The notes: generated by a model from the letters alone, not told the origin. A stretch of DNA of 64,000 nucleotides from Phocoena phocoena (GCF_963924675.1 NC_089239.1:4887001-4951000), one strand, 5' to 3'. Positions 23,413 through 36,030 are shown, counted from the first letter of the stretch. Translations and numbers: made by a program.

Positions 23413-24114
23413 AACTCTGACCAGCCAGGCTGTCTCAGTCATGCTTTCTAAAAGTGGAGATTGGGGTAGAATTTCTGAGAACATTCTAGTGCTCTGATCT
23501 GTGCCATGTGCCTTATTTGTTGTATTTTTAATCTCACATCAGTTGTCAGCAGCAAAGCTAGCTATGGGACGAAAGCTTCCTTTTGGAAAAGACAAGACAT
23601 TTGTCTGGTCTTGGGTTTCCTCAGTGGCTGGCATATTTAGGAGACAGTTTGCCTCTGTGGACATAATTCATGGTACATCATCTCGCCCTGAGTGATATAA
23701 CCTTTTGTTGTGTGGCACTTCTTCTGAATCATCCTGTAAGCTTATGGATGGTTGGGACCCTGCCTCTGCTTTTAAGGATCCCACATTGCATGTCCCATGC
23801 CATTTACTTAGCTAAGGCATTATAACCACAGAGGGTGTGTCACAGATATTTGTTCAAAGAGCACTCATCATATTCTTGGTCCATAATTTGCCATTTCATT
23901 TTAACTTTATACACATTTCATAATTCCTCAAATCCAAACGATGGTGTCTTTTTGTGTAGTGATCCCCCGTTCTAGGATAACATTTAGACTGTATTCTTAG
24001 AAGCTGTGTCTGCTACCAAAGTTGTACCATTTTTCTAGATAACATTTAGATTGAACCATTGGAAATTGCCAGTATTCAGCCTTTCATGTGCATTGGTTTC
24101 ATCCTGTCCAAAAT
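23413..24114. other. Unique intronic sequence
   Basis: No repeat or exon recognised. Confidence 0.4.
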
Positions 24115-24225
24115 ACATATCTCTAGTCCTGGGAATTCTGATTCATGAGTCTGGAATGAGGCCCTGAAATGTGTATTTTAAAGAAACTTCTTGTGTAGAT
24201 CAGTGTTTTACAACTACTGTCCTAA
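24115..24225 (-). mobile_element. MER5A-like hAT-Charlie MITE, antisense
   Basis: 'gggaattctgattcatgagt', 'ctggaatgaggccctgaaat' and the right end 'tgttttacaactactg' match the reverse complement of MER5A, which ends with a 'tttgagaaccactg' TIR. Confidence 0.6.
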
Positions 24226-24674
24226 AATCTTACATTGCCTTTCCCTGAATTCTAGTATAAGAAAAATTCACATGGGGAACATTCTGTGTATTTTTTTAAA
24301 TTTTGTAAAAAATATATAATATAAAGGATATGATTCATTGCATTACTTTATGACTCTTATGTAAATATCGTCATGACATCATGACAAATTCCTTCCAAAG
24401 CTCAGGGTCTAGTCAGAGTTGAGATACTTTTTCTTGATAAATGTACTTCCAATTGTTATTAACTTATGAAACCTATTATGTTTCTTTCTTCATTCTGGCT
24501 GCTAGAAAACCTAAGGCAGAATTTTGTAAAATGAACGTAGCATTCCCCCAACAGACTCTTAAACTACTTTTTCTTTTAATACTTGCTGCAGAAAAAGGAA
24601 AGTAAGCCAAGCCTTCTTATCTTATTGAACATGGCCTTTTATTTAAAGTTGTGCAAAATCTTTTTTAGAAGTTT
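24226..24674. other. Unique AT-rich intronic sequence
   Basis: No element recognised. Confidence 0.4.
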
Positions 24675-25240
24675 TCTTAGTCCTGGGTTCCCTAGAAAAC
24701 AGAGCTCAAGGCAAGGATTGAATGTCAATGCTTTGTTTGTCGGGTGCAAGCCCAGGGTAGCAGAAGTGAGGAACCATGGAGGGGATGCAGAGAAGGATAT
24801 GATGTAATGAAACGTGATGCATTTCTGTGTGAGCTGCTGCTTCATGATGGGCTGTGAGAAGATACAGAGATGACCCAGCAGGGCTGTCAGTCAGTATGTG
24901 GAATGCCACTGGACTGTCTATCAAGGAAGCTTACCTCAAAAGAGCCCAGGAGCAAGGGGGAATTCCTTTGTCCAGATCTATCCCATCTCTGATTTTCTTT
25001 GGGGGAAATTGGCCGTAGAGAAAGCTGCCTCGCTCATGCTATCAGGTTGCGTCACCCAAGCTTTCAGAGGCTCCTCTGGGATACCAGACTCCATGCCCTG
25101 CAGCGTGACGTTTCTTTCAAGTCCAGAAGTGGCCGAAGAAACCAGTCACCCAGTGCACATGCCTGGCCTGGTGCTCTCAGTAAGACCAAGTGACTTCCTG
25201 GCCCGCAGTGGTGGCATCAAGTCCAGAAAACTGGCCAGTT
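24675..25240. mobile_element. Possible old ERVL-type LTR or LTR-like repeat
   Basis: The left end 'tcctgggttccctagaaaac' resembles the reverse complement of an old LTR whose 3' end reads '...ggggaacccaacctaaga'. The interior is not recognised. Could instead be unique sequence. Confidence 0.35.
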
Positions 25241-25544
25241 GAGGAAATCCAAGGTTGCAGATAAGATTTGCCTTTGCTACATGAGTAGATAAGGAAGTCA
25301 GGAGCAGGTTACAGGTGTGGGGTGGGAAGAGGCAAGAGGGAATGAACATCCATAGCTGGATAGGATGGTGAATGTAGGAATCTTGGGAAGAGGGTAAAGC
25401 TTATTTAACCAATTTAAATGGGCAGGTGAAGAATTTCTAGTTTAGAGAATGATTGGGTCGGAATACAGTAAACCAGAATATAGGGGATGAGAGAAACAGG
25501 TTTATTGGGAGGTAAGAGGATTGAGTGGGTTGAGGGAGTGAAGA

Positions 25545-25770
25545 CTGTTTGTGACGTGAGACTGAGGTGCCTGGGGGTCACTCAGGTGAAGATGCCAATC
25601 AGCCATGAGATACGTGGGTCCGGAGCTAAGGCGTGAAGCCAGGACTGACCGTATGGACTTCAGCTCACCAGCACAGAGGTAGAAGCTGGAGTCCTTGAGT
25701 GGGTAATATCAGTGATAAGTGAAGATCAAGGAGAAAAGCCAAGCACAGAAGCTTGAGGAATATCAGCGTA
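25545..25770 (-). mobile_element. L2 LINE fragment, antisense, diverged
   Basis: 'actgaggtgcctgggggtca', 'gtgaagatgccaatcagcca' and 'gaagcttgaggaatatcagc' follow the reverse complement of an L2-type block. Weak match. Confidence 0.4.
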
Positions 25771-26039
25771 TAAGGAACAGCTATTGTGTGTACATGGGAA
25801 GGGGTAGCAATAAAGGAAACTGAGAAAGAGTTGCCAGGAATATGGAATTCGAAATTTTCTATGTGTGTCACAAGTGGCTTCTTTGACGTAGAACCTGCAT
25901 TTCCTACCCACTAGTTGCGTTGACACACAAATGAACCTTTGGGCTGCAATATTGCCCCAGAGCGCTAGTGCCTATTGTTTAGCATAATAGACTCATGGGA
26001 GAGAGAAAAGGAGAGATTAGGAATGAGCGCTGATTGAGT

Positions 26040-26235
26040 ATCTGATACCATGAGCTGTGCTGGGTCCTTATATATGTTGCCAATTCATTGCTTCACAATA
26101 ACCCTCCAGAGTGAATGAAATGATCTTTATCCTTGCAAAGCAGGAAACTGAGCCTCAGTGCGTCATGACAGTAAGTCACGGGACTGGGAGTGAAACCTCA
26201 GGTTTGTTTGAACCCAAAGCCCATGAACTTGCCCT
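26040..26235 (-). mobile_element. MIR SINE, antisense
   Basis: 'gctgtgctgggtccttatat', 'ttcacaataaccctccagag', 'gcaggaaactgagcctcagt' and a diverged 'ttgaacccaaagccc' follow the MIR reverse complement along nearly its full length. Confidence 0.75.
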
Positions 26236-28929
26236 CCTCTGGACTACCTCTGCCTTTCAACCGTGACAATGCAGGTCTGACCATTAAAAACGCTTGCTGA
26301 AAAATCAGCTCTCTAGGCTATAGGGAGAGTTCCAGACCTTACTTCCCCAGTTTACTGTGGCACTTAAGCTGCTTGTCTGTAAAGCTAAAATAGATGATAG
26401 TAAAATTTTATTTTTAACCTCTCTTGAGAAACCATTTGAACATTCGAGACTTTTACTTTTCATCTTTACTGGTCTCCCTTACTAGTGCTCAGAATAATGA
26501 ACATCCTACGTTTTTGTTTTTTGTTTTTTTTTTCCAGAAGGAAATCCTACATTGATTTGGCATAGAAAGGAATAATTGTTTTCTAAATGTGATTACATGC
26601 ACCAGACAATAAGTTGAAGTGTGAATTTCAGAGATCAGATACATCCCACAGATAATACGCACAAATTCTAGGCAGACACCGTGAATGATGACACATTGTT
26701 TTCCTTTAAATGGACCACAACCCAAAGAGTGTTGTAGCTGATGCACTAGGCTGGTGGTTTTGCCTTGAATAGATTTTCTGCATTTGAATGGAATATTTAT
26801 GCTTTTATGCTAAAATAAAAGGGCACAGTCGAGTAAGCTATTACATGGTCCATTAAAACTACTTTTACGTGACCCTCTATAGCAAAAGATTCCACAACTG
26901 GTGCATTTGCCAAAGGAACTTTTCAATTAAGCACAGACCACTTGTTCTTGGAACTCAAAGGAAAGTGCAGATACCACCTTGGTTCTTTTTGAAAATGCTA
27001 ATTGTCTATTTATGTGGTGATGAAGAGAAATTTCCATAACAGCCGTCACACACATAAGCTGAGACCAGCCAAGTAATGCAAAGGGTAAATCTGGTAACTC
27101 AGTTTGAAAATAGGAGAAAGCCTAGTCTAGGACCAACCTGGGTTTCGCACACAACCTCCTTTTCTTACTGCCCTGTCTCTATCTTTCCTTTCTGCTGTTT
27201 ACAGAGCCTGCACATTTGAATCCAAGACATACCAACGATTCAGAAATGCACAAGGCACCACCTCTTTCTTATTTACAGTCTCAAGAAAACATGGCAAATG
27301 TGCCAATATCAAATTCTTATTTCTGTGTAAAATCCAGGCACTTTTCCCAAGCAGAAAAGATAACAGAATTAAATTGTATTCATGTCATTTATGAAAGAAA
27401 TGCTTCCTGCTTTCATCCACATGAAGCAGACGACTCGTCTTCCCTTAAGTGGTTCAACTGGCAATCGAGCTTTCCAGACAGACGCAAAGAAAAAAAATGT
27501 ATATGATTTGGTGGACCATACACTTGATTAGGATATTTTTTGTGTGATTTTCTTTGGATATCTCCACATGGGATGAATTCCAACCCTGCATCACTGCTTC
27601 ACCCAACCCATTTTTGCTTTGCAGTGTTGTGTCTACCTAAGGCATGATGTGCTTACAAAGGTTTGCCTGTTTGATCCAAGATAAAAGTAAGCAGACACCC
27701 AGGTGGTCTTTGTACATGTGAACGGTATTTTGGGTATTCTTTCAATTTAGTCGAGTGTGCTTCTGTGAATAATCTCTCAGTTTCCTGGATTTATTGTATA
27801 CCACGCATGCTCTCCACGCTCTGGATTCAATAATGAGTGGGGATTTATTTGTGGATTCTTTGTAGTTTTGTTTGTTTTCAAGGATTGACATTATTGGAAG
27901 ATACTTTTACTTCTTAAAAAAAATCTTTAAACAGACTATGTCGAGTTCACCAATTGGAATCTGTTCAAATTGCTGTGCATTAATTAATCTTCTAATAACG
28001 ATAAAGGTTGGAGATGCTGCCTTACCTTGGGACTGGTTGACTATGTTGGGACAGAGTAAAGGGACTAGGGCTTGGAGCTGGCCATTAACACAGCAGATTC
28101 TGTGACCTGACTTCTCTGAATCAGGTCTTGGGGCTCTGCTGGCTCAGCTAGAACCTGGGACATCTCAAAGGGAGCTGAGGGAACGGAAAGGACATGAAAC
28201 TTGGGGTTTCATGGTCCAAAGCTACAAGAAAAGTTTGAAGCGGTGGCACACCAAAGTGTGTTGAATCAGTTATCCATCAAGGAATCGAGAAAGTGAGGGG
28301 AGGTAAGAAGAAAATTGAGAAGAACTCAGAATAAAAGGTCTGGCTTTGCTATTTTGTCACAGCGAGGTGTCTCTGGGGTTTGGCCACATTCCAAGTGCTG
28401 GTAGGTGGTCAGACTGGCCAATGTTAGTGCCTAACTGTGGGTTTGGGGTGTAAATTCTCACTGAAAGCACGAGTGGCGGTCAGCAGGTTGCTGTCAGGAA
28501 AGTACTAGCCAGCCACAGGGATGCCCGCTGTGAAGCGAGGGATGCTCCCGTGGGCAGGTGAGGCTTTGAGATCTAGAGGCAATGAAGAAACTCCACTTAA
28601 TTAAAGCAATTCTGCTCAAAAAGTACTTCATGGCCGGTGATGCTCTAAGAACCAGTTTTTACTGGTCTGCAATGAGATAAGCATAGACATTGAGAGTACA
28701 TGTTTAGAAACTTTTCCCCATAACTTTATAGAGTCATTTTAAATATGTTGAAGCTGATAATAAAACTCTGAGCTGGTGTTTTACGTGCCTTTGCTTTCAT
28801 TTTATTTTCCTACTAATTTAATTTTTATTGGATTTCACAAAAGTGCGGTCTGCAACATATTGAAATTTAAAAGTCAATAAAAACAAAAAATTCTGGTTCT
28901 TTATCACAGATATTTTTAGAAGCACTGAG
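26236..28929. other. Repeat-poor unique intronic block
   Basis: The longest stretch in the window where I recognise no interspersed repeat. ORFs at 26489-26746 (-), 27216-27506 (+) and 27872-28105 (+) show no domains and no splice-site context. May include conserved non-coding sequence, which cannot be tested from one genome. Confidence 0.45.
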
Positions 28930-29290
28930 CACGTAAGGGGAATAAAACAGACCTCAGAGGCCCCAGTTTTCCCCTTGCCTTTCACCTTTGCCCCCTTCCT
29001 TGCTTCTCTGCTATTTACCTGCCCCCTTCCTGGGAACTTTGGAGACCTGCTAAATTACAAGGCTTACTAAACCTGTCTCGGAAAACGCTATGCTGCTGGT
29101 TTTTGGTACCCAGACTGCAAGTTTTGGTTCAAGTGGAAAAGGGCTGCCTCGGTCCAAACCACTAGGAACCATCCTCAGCTTTCCCTTGCCCTATAATCCT
29201 GACCCTGTTTCAACCGGGTATCACCTGATATTCGGTCCTCCCTGATGGCACATCAGATGAATAAAACCTTTCCTTCAACAACTGAAAATA
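28930..29290 (+). mobile_element. Possible ERV LTR
   Basis: Pyrimidine-rich U3-like sequence followed by 'acatcagatgaataaaacct' and 'ttccttcaacaactg', which resembles an LTR polyadenylation region. No TG...CA ends or duplication could be fixed. Confidence 0.35.
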
Positions 29291-30660
29291 TTCAAGCAAT
29301 AAAAGTTGCCGGGAGTGAGAGGCATTTTCAAGTTGAGGGATGGAGGACAGTCTTATCCTGCTGCCTGTCTATGTTACGAGCTTGACATTTAAGTGCTCAG
29401 CTATAGATTAAATAGATTTTTTTCCAAACCCACCTGGTCAGAGGGACAAAAGTTTTACTTAGCTTCCACCCTGCTGGAGTTCTGGAACTGGCGGGAAGGA
29501 TCGAATGGCTTGCTGGTCTTTTTTGTGGGCAGTTGGAAGGGGACTGGGACAGCAGGGGGACCGACACGAGGAAATAGCGCTTCTCCAGTGTGCTCAGGCC
29601 TCACGAGGACTCAGGCATCACGACCAAGCCGGGAATCTAGTCTCCACACTTGGGGTGAGGTGGAGTTACACAACCTAGATGTTGGGAACCCTTCAGAAGC
29701 ACAATTACCGGGATCAGAACTTCCTTGTTTCCTCCTGCCTAAGGTTGGCTGGCAGGGGCTCTTGGGACTGCCAAAGGTGCGGTTAGGTGTTAGGTGTATG
29801 TGTGTGTATTTGTCCGTTGTTAAGGGCAGCTGGGTCCACCGTGATGGAAAAGGAAGGATCTGCGGGCTGGTACCCAGGCAGGACCCTCTGGCGTCCTGTA
29901 CTGAGCTGTGTAGGAATGTTTTAACTGGCTCATTTTTATCTTGGGAGAAGTTAGAGATAAGGGTTAGCACAGCTTAGGCCAGAAAGGAGGTCGGAATAAC
30001 AGAATATCTGAATGTGATGGAAACTTTACTTTCCTTATTGTTGACTTTTGTCCTAGCAGGAATGACAGATGTCCAATTTATGGAAAGAAGTCAAAAAAGA
30101 GCTTTATCCATCACCTTCATTCTCCCTCCCAACATCCCCCCCACACACACATACACACCTGTTGGATTGCACAGCTATTTTGTGAGCAGCCCTGTGAGCA
30201 GAGCTCTTTGCAGGTGCAGATGTAGGTAAAAGGATGACCATCCTGAGATGCCATCGTTGCTTCAAAGCAGTTTTTAGTTTAACTGGGGAGATGAAAACAT
30301 CGAAAAAAATAGTGTGCTAGTTTGAATAGTTCAAGACCAAGAACATTTGCAAACTCTGCGTGACCAGGAGAGACCATCACGGTCCAAGGAATCCCGAGGG
30401 TGACTCGGGCACTGAGCGTAGTGAGGGAGGGCAGGCAGAAGAATTGTGCTGGGAACTGAGGGCTCAGCTGGACTGAGTCATGCTTCCCCATGCTCCTCCG
30501 TAGACAGCGCATGCTCAAGCAATCTCCATCCTCCTGCATCCTCCTTCCAGATGTCTTCACCCCACCCTCCCATCTGCCTCGAGGCACAGCCCTGGGAGAG
30601 GAAGCCATGCCCCGGCACACACAACTGCATGCTAACGCAGGTGCCAACTCTTAGGTTCAA
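29291..30660. other. Unique intronic sequence with the longest unexplained ORF
   Basis: 29393-29977 (+) is open for 194 codons, with a 119-codon frame on the other strand at 29611-29970. The translation shows no recognisable fold, signal peptide or repeat, and no Kozak or splice context argues for use. Treated as chance ORFs in a GC-richer patch. Confidence 0.4.
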
Positions 30661-30672
30661 AGCAAGCTGATG

Positions 30673-30877
30673 GGGCTTCCCTGGTGGCGCAGTGGTTGAG
30701 AGTCCGCCTGCCGATGGAGGGGACACGGGTTCGTGCCCCAGTCCGGGAAGATCCCACATGCCGCGGAGCGGCAGGGCCCGTGAGCCATGGCCACTGAGCC
30801 TGCGCGTCCGGAGCCTGTGCTCCGCAAAGGGAGAGGCCACAACAGTGAGAGGCCCGCGTACCGCAAAAAAAAAAAAA
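30673..30877 (+). mobile_element. CHR-type SINE, short CpG-rich form
   Basis: Full-length sense copy beginning gggcttccctggtggcgcag and ending in poly-A. Target-site duplication agcaagctgatg (30661-30672) versus agcaaactgatg (30878-30889). The A box tggcgcagtgg and the B-box-like gggttcgtgcccc are intact. Confidence 0.95.
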
Positions 30878-30889
30878 AGCAAACTGATG

Positions 30890-32114
30890 ATTCCCTAAAA
30901 TGGTATGTTGTCAGACGAGGTGTGCCCCTATTTTTACCGAAGGGAAGAGAATCTTAGCTCTTTTAACGGTGAAGACCTGCTATATTAGGAAAGCCCTTCT
31001 TTGGCAAAGTTCTTCCCAATTTTACCTTGGAAATCGAATTCTTCAACTTCTTGAAAGTCAGCGTAGAAACATTTGTCTATATGTGTATGTGTGTATGTAT
31101 ATGTATGTATACGTGTTTATGTGTATGCGTTTATGTGTGTGTGCATTTGTGTATGTATGCGTGTAAATTTGACCGAGTCCTACTGATTAACTGTAATTAT
31201 AGACCTCAATTGAATACCTACTATGTGCTAGACCCTATGTTGGAAACACATAAATGAATCAGACATTTCCCGTTCTCCATGGCTATAACCAAGTAATAGA
31301 GGAAGCCGGAGTGTTATAAAATTAAAGTGCAATGGGGTAAAAAGAGGAGAAACGATAAAATATATTGCAATGAGTGAATCTGGGGCCCTAAGAATTCGTT
31401 TTAGAAATACTTTGGAGTAGAAGGTCAGTGTCAGACATTTGTAAGATTTCAGAAAATCTCAAATTTACAACTTTTCATTGATTTGCCTATGTCTACTGAC
31501 CTTATTGAATTAACTCTTTTCCAGTCAAAATTTCCCACCAGATTGTAACTATCGACTAAAGAATAGTCATTTGTATTGGCTGGTCAGGAAAAATCCTGTA
31601 ACAATTCACATACCTGGTGATAGTTAATCCTGGAAACTGTCAGCTGGAGTATCTAGGCCTAATGTTTTATTTCTTTTCCTATACACATTCACATAGAATT
31701 CCAAAATCAATTCACTAATATACATGGTACCTTACTTTCATGTTCAAATTATGCATATAACATACTGGCATGTAAAAACGTGAATTGCATGTGTTCTTTT
31801 TTGTTTAATCTGTGGTATAATCTTATATCATAAAACTCAGGGAATTTTAAAAATATACTCTCTGCATCTTCAAATACTTCCTTTTGGAGAGGCACATTAG
31901 AATCTTGATGGGAGGAAGAGAGCGTCATAGTTACTGTTGAAACTCTCTCCCTTCCACAAACATTGGTTTTAAATAGCCGTGAAACTCAAATAATAGGTCA
32001 GTGAATTTTCCCATCCAGGTAACCAAAAGAGAGGACTGTTTTGGATATTTCTCTAAAGATTAAACATATCTTCATGTTCAGTTTCTCTGATTTACCTTTG
32101 AATGATTGTACATT
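30890..32114. other. Unique intronic sequence
   Basis: Contains a TG/TATG simple repeat at 31078-31165. The stretch at 31200-31330 ('atacctactatgtgctagac') may be a weak antisense L2 tail. Nothing else recognised. Confidence 0.4.
31078..31165 (+). repeat. (TG/TATG)n simple repeat
   Basis: Irregular TGTA/TATG/TGTT units. Peptides read from it (YVCMYMYVY) are artefacts. Confidence 0.85.
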
Positions 32115-33480
32115 TCCTTCGTTCATCCATTTATCTATTCCAATATTTACTGAGTGCTTCTATGTCAGGCACTTCTCTGTGCTTGGAACAGAAAGACAAA
32201 GATATGTGCCTTTTTGAATGTTAGATTTTAAAGCAGCATTACAGAAAATTGTTTTAAAAAGTAAAATCAATAATCTGATAGATGGTGTAAGTGCTATGGA
32301 GAAAGATGAGAGGAAAACAGACAGGAGTAGGGCAGGAGGTTTGCAGTTTCATTAGGGCAGTCAGGGAGGGCCTCATGAAGGAGGTGATCTTTGAATGAAG
32401 CTCTGAAGAAGCTGAGGGCGAGCCACACACAGCCCTGGGGATGATCAGACAGAAGGGGTAGCAAGGGGGGGCCCCCGAGACAGGAGTGTGCAAGGCAGAG
32501 AGCCGTGGGAGGCGAGGCAGAGGCAGTGGGGGAGGTCCAGCCAGAGTGACAGTGTGATGCCACTGTGATGGGAGCCATTGGACTGAAACATTAACAGGAT
32601 CCTTCTGACTGCTGTGCTGAGAATGGTCTAAAGTTGGGGACGAGGAGAGAAGCAGGGAGACAGGTGTGGGGACCATTAGGAATCATTCAGATGGGAGATT
32701 ATGGGGGCTTAGACTAGGGTGGTATCAGCAGAGGTGTCAGGGATGGATTCTGGATCTATTTTATCCAGAAATTCCACCTCAGGCTAGGGACACAAAAGAA
32801 CTGAAAGCCAGGACTCAAACAGATAAGTATGTGTACAGCAGGCTCATAGCAGCAATATTCACAATAGGCAAAATGTAGAATCAAAGTGTCCAAGGACAGA
32901 TGGATAAACAAAGTTTAGTATGTCCGTACACATGGAATATTGTGCAGCCTTCAAAAGGATGTTCTGACACATGCTACAACTTGGATGAACCTTGAAGACA
33001 CGATGCTAAAGCCAGACACAAAAGGACAAAATCCTGTATGATGCCACCCATGTGAGGTACCTAGAATAGTCATATTCATAGAGACAAAGTAGATGGTGGT
33101 TGCCAGGTGGGGAGAGAGGAAAAAAGTTGTTGTTTCACGGGTACAGAGTTTCAGGTTTGCGAAATGAAACGAGTTCTGAGGATGGAGGGTGGTGATGGCA
33201 GCTCAGTGATATGAACGTACTGAATGCCACTGAAGTGTACACCTAAAAATGGTTAAGATGGCCAATTTTATGTTACGTGTAAATAAATTTTACCACAATC
33301 GAAACAATTTCTTAAATGTCAGAGTACGCTCTGGATCTGTTTTGAAGACAGAGCCAACCCAGTGTACCAGGGAGCTGGATGGGGTTGGAAGGGGCTTGGA
33401 GGACGACTCTGAAGGCTTAGCCAGTGCTTACTGGACCTGATGCAAAGCATTGTGGGAGGAGCAGTTGGAATAGGAGACAA
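32115..33480 (-). mobile_element. L2 LINE, antisense, split by an L1 3' end
   Basis: Left part: 'gttcatccatttatctattc', 'tatttactgagtgcttctat', 'gtcaggcacttctctgtgct', 'gtaagtgctatggagaaaga'. Then 'gggagggcctcatgaaggag', 'ctgactgctgtgctgagaat' and 'cttagactagggtggtatca'. Coverage resumes after 33343 with 'tttgaagacagagccaaccc'. About 800 bp of L2 3' region. The 140-aa minus-strand frame here is L2 noise. Confidence 0.8.
32763..33329 (+). mobile_element. L1M-type LINE 3' end inserted in L2
   Basis: Reads 'aatattcacaataggcaaaa', 'tgtgcagccttcaaaaggat', 'gaggtacctagaatagtcat', 'ggtggttgccaggtggggag', 'aagtgtacacctaaaaatgg', then 'gtaaataaattttaccacaa'. The flanking duplication is near-exact, tctggatctatttt (32749-32762) versus tctggatctgtttt (33330-33343). 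About 570 bp, 5'-truncated. Confidence 0.9.
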
Positions 33481-33624
33481 AGAGCTTGGTGTTAGACGTG
33501 GAGACATTGCATAGTTAAAGGTCTCTTGCTTTTCCTCTTTTGGGGGGAGAAATGCATATTCTGTGCTCGTCTTTGGCATTTTATGAAATCAGGGCTACTA
33601 CTCTGGTCCAGGACACTACCTTTT

Positions 33625-33830
33625 CCCATCTGAATGGTTGTAATTGGTCTCTACACCGTCTCCCCGCTTCTGCTCTTGTTCTGCATTTAGACAACTCTCA
33701 ACATAGCAGTCAGAGTGATCCTGTTGACTTTCGGTCCAGTGGCTGCCATGACACTCTGAGTAACAGCCTAAGTCACCACAGTGGCCACAGACCCTCGCAT
33801 GGTCTTGACCTCCCCCATCGTGTGTATGTA
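33625..33830 (+). mobile_element. L2 LINE fragment, sense
   Basis: 'gtaattggtctctacaccgt', 'acatagcagtcagagtgatc' and 'tggccacagaccctcgcatg' follow the L2 sense consensus. It lies close to, and opposed to, the antisense L2 at 32115-33480. Confidence 0.65.
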
Positions 33831-33839
33831 CCATTAATC

Positions 33840-34690
33840 TTCTTTATCCAGGGTAGTTATTCTGTAAATCCCCCCACCCCAAAACTGAATTACAAATACT
33901 GAACCATCACTACTAGGGGAAATATGTATACCTACATAGGTTCTGGTATCAATTCCAATGCTGGCAAGGAGTTCCCCACACCAACAAGCAATTCTTGAGA
34001 CACCAGCTGGGTGTGCTACTATTCAACTAAACTTTGACGCCATTTCAGAGACAGCACCAAATCCCATGGGTTAAAGGTACAGTCCATCCATACTGCCCTC
34101 CCAGCCCCACTTAAGATGCCGGTCACAAGGCCAGGTTGTTACCTATACTTGTGCCTCTGACCCACTGACTATCGATTGGAGGTTCCGATGACCCCTTCCT
34201 TGGGTTTGATTAATTGTCTAGAGCAGCTCACAGAACTCAGAGAAACCTTTTACTTACTAGATTACCAGGTTATTATAAACAGATATAATTCAGGAACAGC
34301 CAGATGGAAGAGATGTACGCGGGAAGGAGCTAGGATCTTCCATGCCATCTCCAGGGAAGCCAATGTCCTCACATCTCCACATGTGCACCAACCCAGAAGT
34401 TCTTCTAACCCAATCCTTTGGATTTTTCTGGATGCTTTATCATACATAGGCATGATTGATTAAATCATTGGCCATTGGTGACTGATTCAACCTCCAGCCA
34501 GAAATCAGAAGGGTGGGTCTGAAAGTCCTAAGCCTCTAAACACAAGGTTGGTTCTCCTGGCAACCAGCCCCATTCTCATTAACATAACAAAAGAAAACTT
34601 TCTGCCCTCACTTTGGAAATTCCAAGGGTTTTAGGAGCTCTGTGCCAGAAACAGGGGTGAAGGCCAAATATATGTTTCTTATTATAAATC
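33840..34690. mobile_element. Old LTR-like dispersed repeat
   Basis: 'gattgattaaatcattggcc', 'attggtgactgattcaacct', 'aaggttggttctcctggcaa', 'aaattccaagggttttagga' and a terminal 'catatatgtttcttattata'-like block are typical of an old mammalian LTR family that I recognise by sequence but cannot name with certainty. No internal retroviral genes are present. Confidence 0.5.
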
Positions 34691-34704
34691 ACAATATAAC
34701 AACG

Positions 34705-34860
34705 CCTATCATTTTACCTGTATACATATCTCACATAGATTAGAATCTTAACAAACAACTCAGACCGGTAAAGCCTATTTTCCTTTTATTCAAAAAGGGA
34801 AAATGAGCTTTAGAAGTGGTAAGCAACGTGCCTGAAGCTGCCCCATGAATAGGGGCTAGA
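34705..34860 (-). mobile_element. MIR SINE, antisense, diverged
   Basis: 'tagattagaatcttaacaaa', 'tattcaaaaagggaaaatga' and 'gctttagaagtggtaagcaa' follow the MIR reverse complement. Confidence 0.6.
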
Positions 34861-35869
34861 GTTGAGTTTCGAATTCCATCAACCGGCCCTGAAGCTGGAA
34901 CTTGTTGCCTGACACTGGTTGTTCCCCACCACCTCCATCCTCTGTTCGTCTCTGCGTGAGAGCTGAAACTAGGAAATGGAGTATCACCTGTTCAGCCTCG
35001 TCAGGGAATGTGCATGTGGGCTGTTCTGTACGTGTCTGAGAATGACCACAGAGCATCACCAATATTGATTTGGGGGATTACAGGTAAATTTTAGTAGGTA
35101 AGTGAATTCACAAATTCAGATCCACGCATTATAATATAATATAATGATGAGGAGATATATCTTTAGATCTATTTATCTGTACATATATTCTATTCAGGTA
35201 CATCAAAGTCTCCTGGGAAGTCAGTTTGAGCATTTGGAAAGGAATTGCGGCTCTCACCAGAGCTGCTGCCCGCTCAGCGTTTGTAAGGGCCCAAGAGAGC
35301 AAATAGTATTGTTAACAAAGGCTGCTAAATGGAAGAATAAGAACAGGTCTTCAGATGGATCCTTGAGTGCACGCCTTCAGAATAAAAAAGATGCAATTAC
35401 ACAACTTCCAATATACCCTTCCACGTTTTCCTTTTTATCTAACTTATGAACTTGGCCAATTACCTATTCAGTAGCCTCAATCGCTCAATTTGAGAACAAG
35501 GCAGGCAAAATATATTGAGATCCACTGTCAACAGCTTCCTAAGAAGTAGTTCATCTAATGTCATATCTTCCATGTTTTCAAAAAAATTTTTAAAAAGAAG
35601 AGAGATAATTTTTCATTCAACTCTGTGCCAAGCAAATATATAGGATGATCAGTATATAAGGAAACATTTGACCTGTCAAAAAAGATGTGTATAAATAGCA
35701 TCTGTAGAGAAGGCAGCTTGCCAGAATAATTTGAATGTTCCTCAGGATGCTAAGAAAGAGAACTCTTTCTAGAATATTAAATTACTCTGAAATCTCGCAC
35801 TCATGAGTTAGGTCTTTATTTTTGTTCAAAGCAAAGGCTCATTGTGGTTAAAAATAGCAATTGTAGCTT
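34861..35869. other. Unique intronic sequence
   Basis: No element recognised. Confidence 0.4.
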
Positions 35870-36030
35870 ACAATTATTGAGCTGTTTGGTTCTTTTCTAA
35901 GTTGTTCACCTACATCAAAAGCTTTAATTTTCATATAGGCTTTCTGAGGTAGGTACAATTATTATCTCCCTTTTATTGTTTATGAAATAGAGATTCCTAA
36001 GGGTTAAATAACAAGCTTAGATTGAAAGAG
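35870..36030 (-). mobile_element. MIR SINE, antisense
   Basis: 'ttaattttcatataggcttt', 'ctgaggtaggtacaattatt' and 'atctcccttttattgtttat' match the MIR reverse complement well. Confidence 0.75.

Noticed and set aside
27216..27506. 96-aa ORF in repeat-free DNA as a small gene
   Set aside because: No Kozak context of note, no domain, no splice signals consistent with ZMAT4, and the length is unremarkable for 64 kb in six frames.
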